From assembly GCF_001039355.2 (NCBI RefSeq), contig NW_019774181.1, positions 507,212-528,606 of the forward strand: 21,395 nucleotides of DNA. Direction: 5' to 3'. The notes beneath the pieces are model-generated. The model did no database searches, was not told where the DNA came from, and saw only the letters and a program-made list of their open reading frames with translations. The translations under genes were made by a program, and so were the position numbers. Of this stretch, positions 1 through 8,890 are shown piece after piece (positions within the stretch are counted from its first letter, which is position 1; each line of letters opens with the position of its first letter). This stretch comes from Lingula anatina. Taxonomy: Eukaryota > Brachiopoda > Lingulata > Lingulida > Lingulidae.

Positions 1-29
1 TGAGAACGGGCGAAAATCCGTGCGCGCGC

Positions 30-67
30 AGGATGTCATCCATAAAATTAAAAAAGTGTGGCCTTAC
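30..67 (+). repeat. Inverted dispersed repeat, left copy
   Basis: The reverse complement of this 38-bp stretch recurs at 21033-21070 with about two mismatches. The shared core reads GGCCACACTTTTTTA and ATGGATGACATCCT on the other strand. It probably belongs to a dispersed repeat family present in opposite orientations at the two window ends. Confidence 0.7.
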
Positions 68-131
68 AGAAAATAAAGAAGCACCACTAAATGGCGTGAA
101 TGTCACCCTGTATTTCAATGTGATATTTCAG

Positions 132-380
132 AGGAGGTGGTAAAAGCAGGGAAGAAAACAATATGCCGATATATGTACAGGGAACAGTTTTCAGGCTGAG
201 AAAATAATACAGCAATAAACCCGGTAGAGCTATAGACTTGGAGCTTCACAGCCCAGTCCCAGACTACTACTGAAAGGCTGATGTACAATGAAAGGAGTCG
301 CCTAAATCCCGAAGAGGAAAACTCTATGTTAAACAGACTTAGAAGAGTCATTTTCAACCTCAAAATTTGAACATATCAAG
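132..380 (+). pseudogene. Decayed exon-like segment, block copy 1
   Basis: A segment flanked by a plausible acceptor (GATATTTCAG, ending at 131) and a strong donor (CAAG then GTAAGTAA at 381). Short stretches look coding, such as GGGKSREENN at the start and LEESFSTSKFEHIK at the end, but they lie in different frames and all frames contain stops. It may be a relic exon or a noncoding exon. The same segment with conserved splice signals occurs at 2378-2632. Confidence 0.25.
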
Positions 381-917
381 GTAAGTAAAAGCAAAATGGT
401 AACAATGCACACTCTACCAGGGCCGCAGATTGATTTTTCACTAGACATTCACTGAATAGTCTCTGGTGTAATGGACGCCTAATCTCTGTACTGTGAAATA
501 TCCACATAATAATACCCGCGACCTTGGTAGAGGGTAATAACACGACCGTTCAGTCTTTGCTGTAACATGAAATTTCGACGTTTCCGTCTCCCACTCCGAC
601 TTCAGGGACGCAGCCAGACACAGGTGATGCCACTGTATCCACAGGCACTAATGTATCTGTAGATAAAAAAGCTCTTCCATCACCCAGTATTGGGTGTTCA
701 GTAAACTAGCACTGTACAATGTACGCAAGTTTGTCCGTAAAATGCGGCGTTAATGTGCCACTTTTCTATTAGTACTGCGGGAAGGTATGACGCACCCTCA
801 TTGGGCCTTTTTCCTTTCATCTTATAATATCCACCAATCAAAGCGGCAAATCCATCGAAAATCCCCGCGTTGCAGTATCGCATAGGCGTAGACGAAGCTT
901 TACTACCGTGTTTACCT

Positions 918-988
918 AAGGGGATTTCCAGTGTAAAGTCCCACGGGAATTTTTATGAAATGAGGGACTTTACACTGGAAATCCCCTT
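918..988. promoter_or_regulatory. Perfect 25-bp inverted repeat with a kappaB site in each arm
   Basis: The left arm (918-942) and right arm (964-988) are perfect reverse complements separated by 21 nt. Each arm carries GGGGATTTCC (920-929 forward, 977-986 reverse), which fits the NF-kappaB consensus GGGRNYYYCC. A TATA box follows 24 bp downstream. The related module in block copy 2 keeps only the left kappaB site. Confidence 0.6.
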
Positions 989-1011
989 CCCGTGCTTGTG
1001 TATAGGCTACC

Positions 1012-1019
1012 TATAAAAG
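1012..1019 (+). promoter_or_regulatory. TATA box, block copy 1
   Basis: TATAAAAG downstream of the kappaB inverted repeat. Transcription would start around 1040. The nearest coding candidate downstream is the truncated ORF at 1574. The equivalent in block copy 2 is a degraded TTTAAAATA near 3321. Confidence 0.45.
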
Positions 1020-1529
1020 ACCTGTATCTAGCGACATACTTTTTAGCGACGGCGATGGTGCGTTGAGGACAGATGTGGCAAAAAGTGTAGGTAGTTTATC
1101 CCCCCTCCCCAACACCAACACCAACACCCCACCAACATGTACCTACGTTTACATGGTAGGAGGTTATTATTATTTTACACAGACCATGAGTTGTCAGTTT
1201 TTCAGTGTAAAACCTATTCACAAATTTTGCTGAAAATTCCAGGATAGGGCCAAGACTGGGATTCAGGGGGAAAAGGGGTTTTGGATCTCTGTATCTCATA
1301 CAGTGTATGTTTTCTTTCTTTCTCAGTAATTGACATTTTCTGGTGGAGTTTTTGCTCTTGCAGTGTCATCTAGTTCCATCTATTCTTCTTCCCAGATATT
1401 ACTCTGTGTTTTACATTTACCTTATATCATGTTATCCATATATACGGCATACATATACGACTTTGCAGTATTTGGAATATCGAGGCTAATGACTCTAAAC
1501 AAATATATCACACGCAGGCGGGCGCGCGC

Positions 1530-1530
<1 letters not shown>

Positions 1531-1564
<34 letters not shown>
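1531..1564 (+). repeat. (AC)17 microsatellite
   Basis: Uninterrupted AC repeat preceded by GCGCGCGC, next to the truncated ORF at 1574. Confidence 0.95.
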
Positions 1565-1567
<3 letters not shown>

Positions 1568-1573
1568 GAGAGA

Positions 1574-1681
1574 ATGGGAACTAAAAGAAAGACTGACGAG
1601 GATGAGGAGAACTCCCCGTCCACATCACAGAATGTTAGACCAAAGAGACGATTTTCAGTGGGAAGCGGCAACTTAATGTAA
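1574..1681 (+). pseudogene. Truncated paralogue of the 4233 exon 1
   Basis: A 35-codon ORF (MGTKRKTDEDEE...) matches the start of the 4233-5715 gene. The shared core is GT-RK, EEN-PSTSQ and VRPKRR. Similarity ends just after RPKRR, and the frame stops at 1681. No counterparts of the downstream exons (4841, 5579) are seen before the next block begins at about 2330. It is therefore best read as a partial duplicate, though a short real protein cannot be excluded. An (AC)n run lies immediately upstream. Confidence 0.3.
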
Positions 1682-1927
1682 TCCACGTGCGATTGGAATA
1701 AACAGGGTCAGTTTATTTCTTTTGTTTGGGACATAAGCACCGCTGCCAAAGATAAAATACCAATGTCGTACAGTATATATGGATATACATGCATGTAAAA
1801 TCTGGTGCAAAAGCTACAGTATCTGTGATCTTTGTAGGGGGTTCAGTGGAGTCACTGTTGATTAATGCTTAAAATGTTCCACGTGAGGTTGCTATTATAG
1901 TCGATAAAAGACATAACTTGCTTCCTG

Positions 1928-2010
1928 TGACGTCATGCATTCCGAAATACGAAAACTGCAGTTCTATAATCAAAATCTGGGATTCCCGTCAGTCCCTAGG
2001 CCTATAAAAG
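1928..2010 (+). promoter_or_regulatory. CRE + kappaB-like + TATA promoter candidate
   Basis: Within 83 bp lie a perfect palindromic CRE/ATF site TGACGTCA (1928-1935), a kappaB-like GGGATTCCC (1979-1987) and TATAAAAG (2003-2010). A possible leader exon follows, ending at a donor near 2076 (ACAG then GTACATG). No coding exon is identified immediately downstream, so the gene it would serve is unknown. Confidence 0.4.
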
Positions 2011-2244
2011 ACCTTTATGGGTATGGAACCTTGTGGTGGCGTGCAAGTTACAGCAGACGGTTAATTGTGGATACAGGTACATGTGTATTGTTTTTTAAAT
2101 ATTTATTTATTTATTTATTGTAGAATGCTAGTTTTATTCATTTTATTGGCCTCCATGACAAACTACGCGTATTTGAAGTCTACATATTTTTTAATGATGT
2201 GTTGAGAGAAATTTTACAATGTACATGTCAGCGTGACCGGGAGT

Positions 2245-2268
2245 GGGTTGGGGTTGGGGGTTGGGGGG
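2245..2268 (+). repeat. G-quadruplex motif with stepwise G-runs
   Basis: Runs of 3, 4, 5 and 6 G separated each time by TT. This meets the usual four-run G4 pattern. It lies between the promoter candidate at 1928-2010 and block copy 2. Confidence 0.85.
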
Positions 2269-2377
2269 AGACAAATTTACTGAGCGTTCAGCACTTGTTC
2301 ATTCCAAGATGATGAGGCTTTCAGATGGACTCCTTAATGCCGTGAATTTCACCCTGTATTTCAATTTGATATTTCAG

Positions 2378-2632
2378 AGGAGGTGGTAAAAGCAGGGAAG
2401 AAAACAACAAGCTGACATATGTACAGGGAACAGTTTTAACATGAAGGCCGAGAAAATAATACAGTGATAAACCCGGTAGAGCTATAGACTTGGAGCCTCA
2501 CAGCCCAGTCCCAGACTACTACTGAAAGGCTGATGTACAAAGAAAGGGGTTGCCTAAATCCCGAAGAGGAAAACTTTATGTAAAACAGGCTTAGAAGAGT
2601 CATTTTCAACCTCAGATTTTGAACAAATCAAG
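2378..2632 (+). pseudogene. Decayed exon-like segment, block copy 2
   Basis: Counterpart of 132-380, with acceptor ATATTTCAG ending at 2377 and donor AAG then GTAAGTAA at 2633. The terminal stretch reads LEESFSTSDFEQIK, but upstream codons in that frame include a stop, and the frame shifts relative to the first half. Retention of both splice signals in two copies is the only reason to list it. Confidence 0.25.
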
Positions 2633-3168
2633 GTAAGTAAATGCAAAATGGTAACACTACACCCTCTACCAGTGCCGCAGATTTATTTTTCACTAGATAT
2701 TCACTGATATGTCTCTGGTGTACTGTACTGTGAAATATCCACATCATAATACCTGCGGCCTTGGTAGAGTCTTTGCTGTAAGAAGAAATTTCGACGTTTC
2801 CGTCTCCCACTCCGGTTTCAGGGACGCAGCCAGACACAGGTGATGCCGCTATGTGTACAGGCACTAATAATTCTGTACATAGAAATGCCCGTAACCATTC
2901 TATCACCCAGTATTGGGTGTTCAGTAAACTAGTACTCTACGCAAGTACGTCCGTAGAATGCAGCGCGACTGTGAATGGCACTATGTATGAAACTAGAGGC
3001 GCAGTCTCCATAGATCTTCGTAGAGGACACTAAAGAACGAACATAGCCTGGTCCCCTCTCTGTTATATACTGCGCAAAGGTATGACACAAGCACATTTGG
3101 GATTTTTTCCTTTCATCCAATGATATCCATCGGAAATCCCAACATTGCAGTATCTCGCGTTTACCGAA

Positions 3169-3178
3169 GGGGATTTCC
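3169..3178 (+). promoter_or_regulatory. kappaB site, block copy 2
   Basis: GGGGATTTCC followed by CAGAGTTAAGTCCC, the diverged counterpart of the left arm at 918-942. A TATA-like TTTAAAATA lies about 145 bp downstream, after an inserted G-rich tract. It could drive the tentative gene beginning at 4233. Confidence 0.35.
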
Positions 3179-3251
3179 AGAGTTAAGTCCCACACTTCAT
3201 AAGAATTCCCGTGCGGCGATTTCTATTACGGAATCAGGTGATTTTTTTTAT

Positions 3252-3279
3252 GGGGGTGGGGGGTGGGGGTGGGGGGGGG
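3252..3279 (+). repeat. G-rich tract, G4-capable
   Basis: Several runs of five or more G separated by single T, inserted between the kappaB site at 3169 and the TATA-like site near 3321. A further G-run lies at about 3438-3454. Confidence 0.85.
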
Positions 3280-3950
3280 CGAAACCACCACTCCCACCCT
3301 GACCACTGCTTGTGCATGCCTTTAAAATACCTGTATCGAGCGACATTGTGGGGCACTTCTTTAACTGGACGGTTAATGTAGAGACCGGTGCATGTGTGTA
3401 ATTGTTTTTATTTATTTATTTATTTATTGCAGAAAAGTGGGGAGGGGGGGGGGGTAATCCTTTAGAAACAAATTTTGCGACGGCGATGGTAAGTTGACGA
3501 CAGATGTGGCAAAAAGTGTGGATAGTTTATCCCCTCCCTCCCCACCACCTCCCCCACCTACATACATGTATACCTACGTTAACATGGTAGGAGGTTATTA
3601 TTATTTTACGCAGACCATGGTTTGTCAGTTTTTCAGTCTAAAACCTATTCACAAATTTTGCTGAAAATTCCAGGATAAGGCCAAGACAGGGATTCAGGAG
3701 GGAAAGAGGTTTTGGATCTCCCCTTGTCATACAGTGTACTGTATGTTTTCTTTCTCAGTAATGGACATTTTCTGGTGGAGATTTTCGCTCTTGCAGTGTC
3801 ATCTAGTTCCATCTTTTCTTCTTCCCAGATATATATACTCTGTGTTTTATATTTACCATATATCATGTTATCCATATGCGGCATACATATACGACTATGC
3901 AGTATTTGGAATATCGAGGCTAATGACTCTGAACCAAATATCACACGCAG

Positions 3951-3973
3951 GCGCGCGCCCGCGCGCGCGCGCG

Positions 3974-4010
<37 letters not shown>
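3951..4010 (+). repeat. Compound (GC)n(AC)n(AG)n microsatellite
   Basis: Alternating GC, then AC, then AG dinucleotides, at the position equivalent to the (AC)n of block copy 1. The GC/AC part is alternating purine-pyrimidine and could adopt Z-DNA. Confidence 0.95.
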
Positions 4011-4232
4011 GACATGGGGCGAGAGGCAATGGATTGGTGAATGTATACCTTATACATGTACTTGTAGTCGACTCTAAGTTGTATAAAAAAACTGTACTTA
4101 TTTCCATTTTCATTTCAACAAATTATATCTGCACAAAATTATAGTACAAATTACCAAGAAAGGTTATCCCACTATACTTGCTTCTTCCACTCCTATATAT
4201 TACTCTGTGAATTATTTCAGTTGACTGTGAGA

Positions 4233-5715
4233 ATGACATCACAAAGAGCCACGGGAACTGAAAGAAAGGGTGAGGAGAACGCCCCGTCCACATCACAAAG
4301 TGTAAGACCAAAGAGAAGACGAAATGGGTCCAATAACGGGACTGGCAGAATACCTCATAATAATGGTGGGCAGCTTCATGAAAATGCTCCTTCATTTTTA
4401 TACCAGTACCAGCCCGGATACACCCCTCCTCCTGTACAAGTCCAAGATGGTCTCAGCGACGGTACTTTTCCCTCGGTCTGTTTCTTTCTCTCTCTTTGTT
4501 TCTCTTTCCGTCTTTCCCCAGTGTCTTTTTCTTTTCCTTTCCTACCTCCGTTTATAATCCCACTTTTCCTTCCTTTCCCCTTCCCTCTCTCATTGCTCTC
4601 TCTTTCTCCCTCTCTCTCATCGAAAGGACATAGATGATCAAAAACACTGAGTGCAAAACTAAATGAAGAGCAGTATTAATATATATTAATTGTTTCTCCA
4701 GTTGTGACAGAAAAAAAAATTATACATCATATTAAGCTTGAAATAGGTGTTATCGAAGTAATTTATCTTTAACGGTTCATTTGAAACGCCTATAAATATA
4801 GAAATGATCGCCTAAACCAACATTTTATTTATGTATTCAGAAGAAAATGTTGTAAATATAGAAGAAGGCCTGAGGTTAAGAGAGGTCGTAGACGAGAGCC
4901 AAGCAGAACGCCAAGGCCAAAGTAAGCATTTGTCAAATCTACATTCTTGGAAACTTATTGCCAACACTACTGGGGTGTTTGGTAACTGATAAAATTATTC
5001 GTACAGGACTAGTATCCAGGAAGAATTATGAAGGGGCGTTTTAATGAATTCTCTTCTGGTCACCTTGACTAATTTCGACGCGAAAAAAATCCCCCATATT
5101 CGCAAGAAGAAGCGAAAGGAAGGGAATTTTATTAGTTGCCATGTGTGAAAACCGCAACTGTTCATTAAAGAGTCAACAAATCTTGGGCACGATCTCACCC
5201 CTCAGCTGACGGTCTTTGATCTCATATCCTAATATACCCAAAGCACCATTCACAGGTGTTTGTAGTTTACTTGAAACTAGCCGTATTCATAACCCCATGG
5301 TGATGGCAGAGTGATGAGTGTCCTCTCAAACTCAAAGTGGTTTTATGCAACTAATTCTGTAATCGCTACTCATATCATCATATTATATTATATTATATTA
5401 TATTATATTATATTATATTATATTAAATTTTCCGTACCATGATGAACTTTGTTAAATGTCAATGTTTAATTTTATTGTCATTAAGCAGTATATTCTTGTT
5501 TTCTAACAGAGCAGGATATGACTTTGATCTATTTTTTGAAAATCAGAGTTCAATTTTATGAACATGTCCGTATTTCAGACCCGGGCAATGGTGAGGACAC
5601 GCGGGAGAGAGCACTTTTAGAAAATGGGAACAATAATGAGGATGTTGAGCGAAGATTGGAAGGCGACGGTGATGTTTATTATGATATACAAAGAAAAAGG
5701 GCCCGTCATGACTAA
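4233..5715 (+). CDS. Tentative small three-exon gene, unknown function
   Basis: I do not recognise the family. Exon 1 runs from an acceptor ending at 4220 to 4461, with the first ATG at 4233. Exon 2 is 4841-4921 (phase 1 at both ends). Exon 3 ends at the TAA at 5713-5715 and can begin at 5510 or 5579; both acceptors keep the frame. The product is 148 aa (5579) or 171 aa (5510). It is polar and charged, with a basic NLS-like RPKRRR near the N terminus, a short proline stretch (TPPPVQ), and acidic/arginine-rich exons 2 and 3 ending RKRARHD. No signal peptide or membrane segment is seen. Splice signals are good (TTTCAG, GTAAGC, CTAACAG), and the frame stays open across two junctions, which is the main support. 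The exon 1 sequence has a diverged partial copy at 1574-1681. It could also be one end of a larger gene or an artefact of chance splice sites. Confidence 0.38.
4466..4620 (+). repeat. Polypyrimidine tract
   Basis: About 150 nt almost entirely C and T, in CT, CTTT and CCTT units, directly after the candidate donor at 4461. It interrupts what would otherwise be a longer open frame that reads only Ser/Phe/Leu/Pro, so that extension is not taken as coding. Confidence 0.85.
5105..5252 (+). repeat. Dispersed direct repeat, copy 1
   Basis: About 148 bp beginning GAAGCGAAAGGAAGGGAATT and including GTGTGAAAACCGCAACTGTT and CAGCTGACGGTCTTTG. It recurs in the same orientation at 7745-7890, with high identity. 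It lies in the second intron of the tentative 4233-5715 gene. It may be a short non-autonomous element; no terminal repeats or target duplications are obvious. Confidence 0.75.
5381..5425 (+). repeat. (TATTA)9 microsatellite
   Basis: Nine perfect copies of a pentanucleotide in the second intron of the tentative 4233-5715 gene. Confidence 0.95.
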
Positions 5716-6469
5716 ATGCGTGTTTTGGGTTCACAAAACAGCTATAGCCCCAAGATTAGTCTTCACATTAAGTCAACAATTTGAACTCGTTTAGTTCAAG
5801 ATAAACTTACAGTGGTCCACTTAAATAAGCTAAATTATTACAGACACAATATTTTTATTGGGCCAGTACTAATTTATTGTCGCTGTATTGTTGTGTTAAA
5901 GAGTTCAAAAGATCGGTCTTAAAGATCAGACCACGGATATAGTTCTTGTGAGGCAGACCCTTACTTGATGTTGCTATGTCAACCACACGTCTGATCGCAC
6001 CCAACATCGTCAACGACCGAAAATGCGAACAAGAGAGGGATTGTGATAAGAAACCATGACTTTTCTCCTGACACATGTGGATGTGGTTATTTTACATTCC
6101 TGGATGTTAAGGTCATGTCTCATTCAAACTGCTCAATTTCAAAGTGCAGCTATCGTTAAGTGTTGAAACATACTTATGCAATCACAATGCAATACGACGG
6201 TCGTGCTTTTCATGGACATTACTCCATACGGGCCACTTAGACACACCAAATCTTACTGACGTGACACTAACTACGAGTGCTGCCATTAGCCTGAGAAATG
6301 AAGCAACGACTGGGATACCTCCAATATCAGGGTGTTCATCTGCAATTCAAACCTATGCAATACAACAGGGGGTCTGTAAACACGACCTTATTACTCCACA
6401 TGCCAGGGTCTTTAAATGTGGCCCTTGTTGAGGATGCAATATACACTGTACCTTGGACCTTACCTTGAC
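5716..6469. other. Intergenic, nothing recognised
   Basis: Between the tentative 4233-5715 gene and the promoter candidate at 6470. Open frames on both strands (for example 6144-6431 plus and 5855-6076 minus) show no recognisable motif. Confidence 0.5.
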
Positions 6470-6567
6470 CAGGGAATTATATCCGATATAATTCCCTGCC
6501 TTGACAAAGCACGCTGGGGAATTTCCAGTGTTAATTTAATAGCTTGTGTAAAGGGCGTATATAAAAG
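6470..6567 (+). promoter_or_regulatory. kappaB/TATA promoter candidate upstream of IAP copy A
   Basis: A perfect 13-bp inverted repeat with a 3-nt loop (arms 6470-6482 and 6486-6498), the kappaB site GGGAATTTCC (6517-6526) and TATATAAAAG (6558-6567). The stretch GGGGAATTTCCAGTGTTAA then GCTTGTGTA then TATAAAAG parallels the module at 918-1020. A leader exon could run from about 6590 to a GTATGT donor near 6643 and splice to an acceptor at 8757, giving a 5' UTR for the IAP gene at 8891. The link is inferred. Confidence 0.4.
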
Positions 6568-7204
6568 TCGATTTCAGCTCGGATACCATGCATTATGCTG
6601 GTGCACTAGTTAAAGCGGACGATGAATTCTGGAGTTTGGTGGGTATGTACAAGTATATATATATATATTTATTCACAGAGTATTGGCACGCGCTTACTTT
6701 ATGGCCGATCTGGTCTATATTTAGAACTTGTAGATTGTTCTGGTCAAGAAGATCGATAATGATATCTGATGACCTCATTTATTTGAACATATTCACCATT
6801 GAATTTAGATTCAGTCTACATACTCATCTTCATTTATTTATTATTTATTTAAGAAATGTAGCGCTGAGAATAACCCAAGTCCGTGTCGTGGATATTATAA
6901 TCTATGGTTTTTAATTTTTGTTACTATTAAATTTTACTTAAATGTATTAACTGCGTGAAGGAAGTATTTGAATTAGCATTTAATTATATATATATTTGTT
7001 TTCACTGTAAGAAATACGAAATACGAAAATCCTAATTCTATTATACGGTAAATCTCCCGAAAATGCATTAATTGAGGTTAAACTGCTCTGAAATGGAAAA
7101 AACACATTGTGTATAAGAAGCATGACTCACTATTTTTTCTGCGTGACGGTAAAAAATAATGTGTCTGTCAAGGATCATTATTAAGAGCTTTATTTTAAGC
7201 CATA

Positions 7205-7294
7205 GGGGAAATATTCCAGTGAGCATGTGGGGTTTTGCGTGATGGAAAATTCCGTCATAAAATAACCAACGCGCAATAGGGGGTGGGATTCCCC
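7205..7294 (+). promoter_or_regulatory. Cluster of kappaB-like sites
   Basis: GGGGAAATATTCC (7205-7217), followed by CAGTGAGCATGTG, echoes the promoter modules. The near-perfect kappaB site GGGATTCCCC lies at 7285-7294. No good TATA box follows. It may be an enhancer or chance. Confidence 0.22.
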
Positions 7295-7744
7295 TTTTCT
7301 AAATATAGCAAGTTGTTATTTTGCTGAGAAATCCATATTTAATTCCTGTTCAAATTCAATTGCCCCTTGTGATCAATGCATAAATATTTAATGAAAGTTT
7401 GGTGATTTTTGATAAAAACATGAGATTATCTCAATGTGAGGCTTACTCACTTAATATTCAGCTCCTGCGGAGTTTTGGACCATCCACAGAGTAATAACGA
7501 AAGAATAATGAAGCTATGTAATGAACTGTATAGGCCTATTCAAACGCACAATGAATATGGAAATCCGCCAGCCACTTACTAAATGGCTCTCCTTCCATTA
7601 AATATAATAAAACGCTGGCCTGAGAGGTAAATTTTAACAACGAATACTACTCATAAGTGACATCGTCGAAAATCAAGGACAGGATAGGCCTAATCAGATA
7701 AAAATACCCCCAAAAAATCCTGATGCCACTTAAAAGTTCTTCTG

Positions 7745-7890
7745 GGAAGCGAAAGGAAGGGAATTTTTATTTGTTGTCATGTGTGAAAACCGCAACTGTT
7801 CATTAAAGAGTCAACTAATCTTGGGTACGATCTCACTCATCAGCTGACGGTCTTTGGTTTCATATCCTCATATGCCCAAGGCACACGATT
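7745..7890 (+). repeat. Dispersed direct repeat, copy 2
   Basis: Second copy of the 5105-5252 repeat, in intergenic DNA upstream of IAP copy A. Similarity ends abruptly on both sides. Confidence 0.75.
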
Positions 7891-8736
7891 GACGCTATAA
7901 ATTTATAAAGAGAACCAACCTGGGGATATCGATATTTTTACCTTAATCATACTCTAATCTCGTTGTCAAAATCATGATCTATTAACCCGTGCTTAAGTGT
8001 ACATGTAGCTCAGCCAAGCAGGTCTTATATCTAATTTCATTTCCTTCCTTCTTTGTTTCTTCCGACATTTTGCAACTCGATGTGTTCTAAATTTTTTGAG
8101 TAATTTCTTTAATGGAGACTTTCCAAGAAAAAATATGACTGGAAACCGGACACATGCACAGATCGCAAATTTCTCAACGGTATTGGTTAGGTTACATATA
8201 GGTGAATGATGGAAAATTGTGAAATTACCAGAGAATAAATTATTTTCTATATTAAGAAATAATGTCTTTTTATAAAGATTAAAAGATCATCTTGGACCAG
8301 TTTTAAAAAATACAATGAAAGAGACTTCGCGGAATCCGAAAATTGATTATGCTGGTCTAATATCGAATATTAATTTGGTAAGTTAAAATACAGACCACTG
8401 ATATCAATATCAACTTATCAACAATAAGACGTTTGGAGAAAAACTAATTTGTATAAGCAGCCTCGTACGAATGCAATCACTTAATTACCATCAGGACTAA
8501 GAAACGCAGAGCAGATGATTAAAAAAAGAACTGAAAACTTCTCTGTTTAAACAAATTAATGATTGGGCGTTTTATATTTTACAGAACATAATAATTGTAC
8601 TTTTTTCTTTACTTTTCACACCATTGTTTTTTAATTAAAACAATTCTTTAACTTTGTATTTTAATTATTAAGTGTAGTGAACATATACATGTATTATATG
8701 GATTTTAGATTCTAAATAGATTAATATATTATTATT

Positions 8737-8757
8737 TCTTTTTATTTTTTGGTGCAG
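8737..8757 (+). other. Candidate 3' splice site of a 5' UTR exon of IAP copy A
   Basis: A T-rich tract ending TTTTTTGGTGCAG, with AG at 8756-8757, lies 133 bp before the start codon. No equivalent stands out at the same distance upstream of copy B, where a TTTTTATAG sits at 17483-17491, right before the start codon. Confidence 0.3.
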
Positions 8758-8890
8758 TAGTAGTAGTGGCGAGAGAAGGAGGGAGACAGGCAGGGAACAA
8801 ACCGTTGTTTGAAGGAATATTTCATGTACGGAAAACTTTCTTAAATTTCTAAGTCGTAAAATATTTAATGCACATTTTTACTGCTTGTAA

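Larger units (their letters stand above)
85..1652 (+). repeat. Duplicated block, copy 1
   Basis: This block is repeated in direct orientation at about 2330-4323. Matching landmarks include GTGAATTTCACCCTGTATTT-like sequence near 95, CACCCAGTATTGGGTGTTCA near 678, a promoter-like module at 918-1020, a C-rich tract near 1100, a GGTAGGAGGTTATTATTATT stretch near 1155, and an (AC)n microsatellite leading into an RPKRR-coding segment. The copies differ by many substitutions and several indels. Confidence 0.85.
2330..4323 (+). repeat. Duplicated block, copy 2
   Basis: Second copy of the block at 85-1652, same orientation. It is longer because of an insertion around 3190-3480 that includes G-rich tracts and a segment (about 3320-3440) resembling 2001-2120. 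It runs directly into the tentative gene at 4233-5715. Confidence 0.85.
6645..8736. other. AT-rich upstream region of IAP copy A
   Basis: No coding sequence is supported. Contains kappaB-like sites (7205-7294) and the second copy of the 148-bp dispersed repeat. If the promoter at 6558 serves the IAP gene, this region is its first intron. Confidence 0.5.

Noticed and set aside
2100-2119. Repeated ATTTA as an AU-rich mRNA decay element
   Set aside because: A simple (TTTA)n tract with no mRNA 3' end around it; a similar tract at about 3405-3428 is part of the local duplication.
4462-4637. Extension of the 4233 frame into Ser/Phe/Leu/Pro-rich sequence
   Set aside because: This is translation of a polypyrimidine tract past a usable GT donor; splicing at 4461 gives an in-frame continuation instead.
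5855-6076. 73-codon minus-strand frame
   Set aside because: Looked faintly like a transposon fragment, but no catalytic motif or repeat structure supports it.
6144-6431. 95-codon plus-strand open frame
   Set aside because: No recognisable domain, no splice or promoter context, and no similarity to the neighbouring genes.
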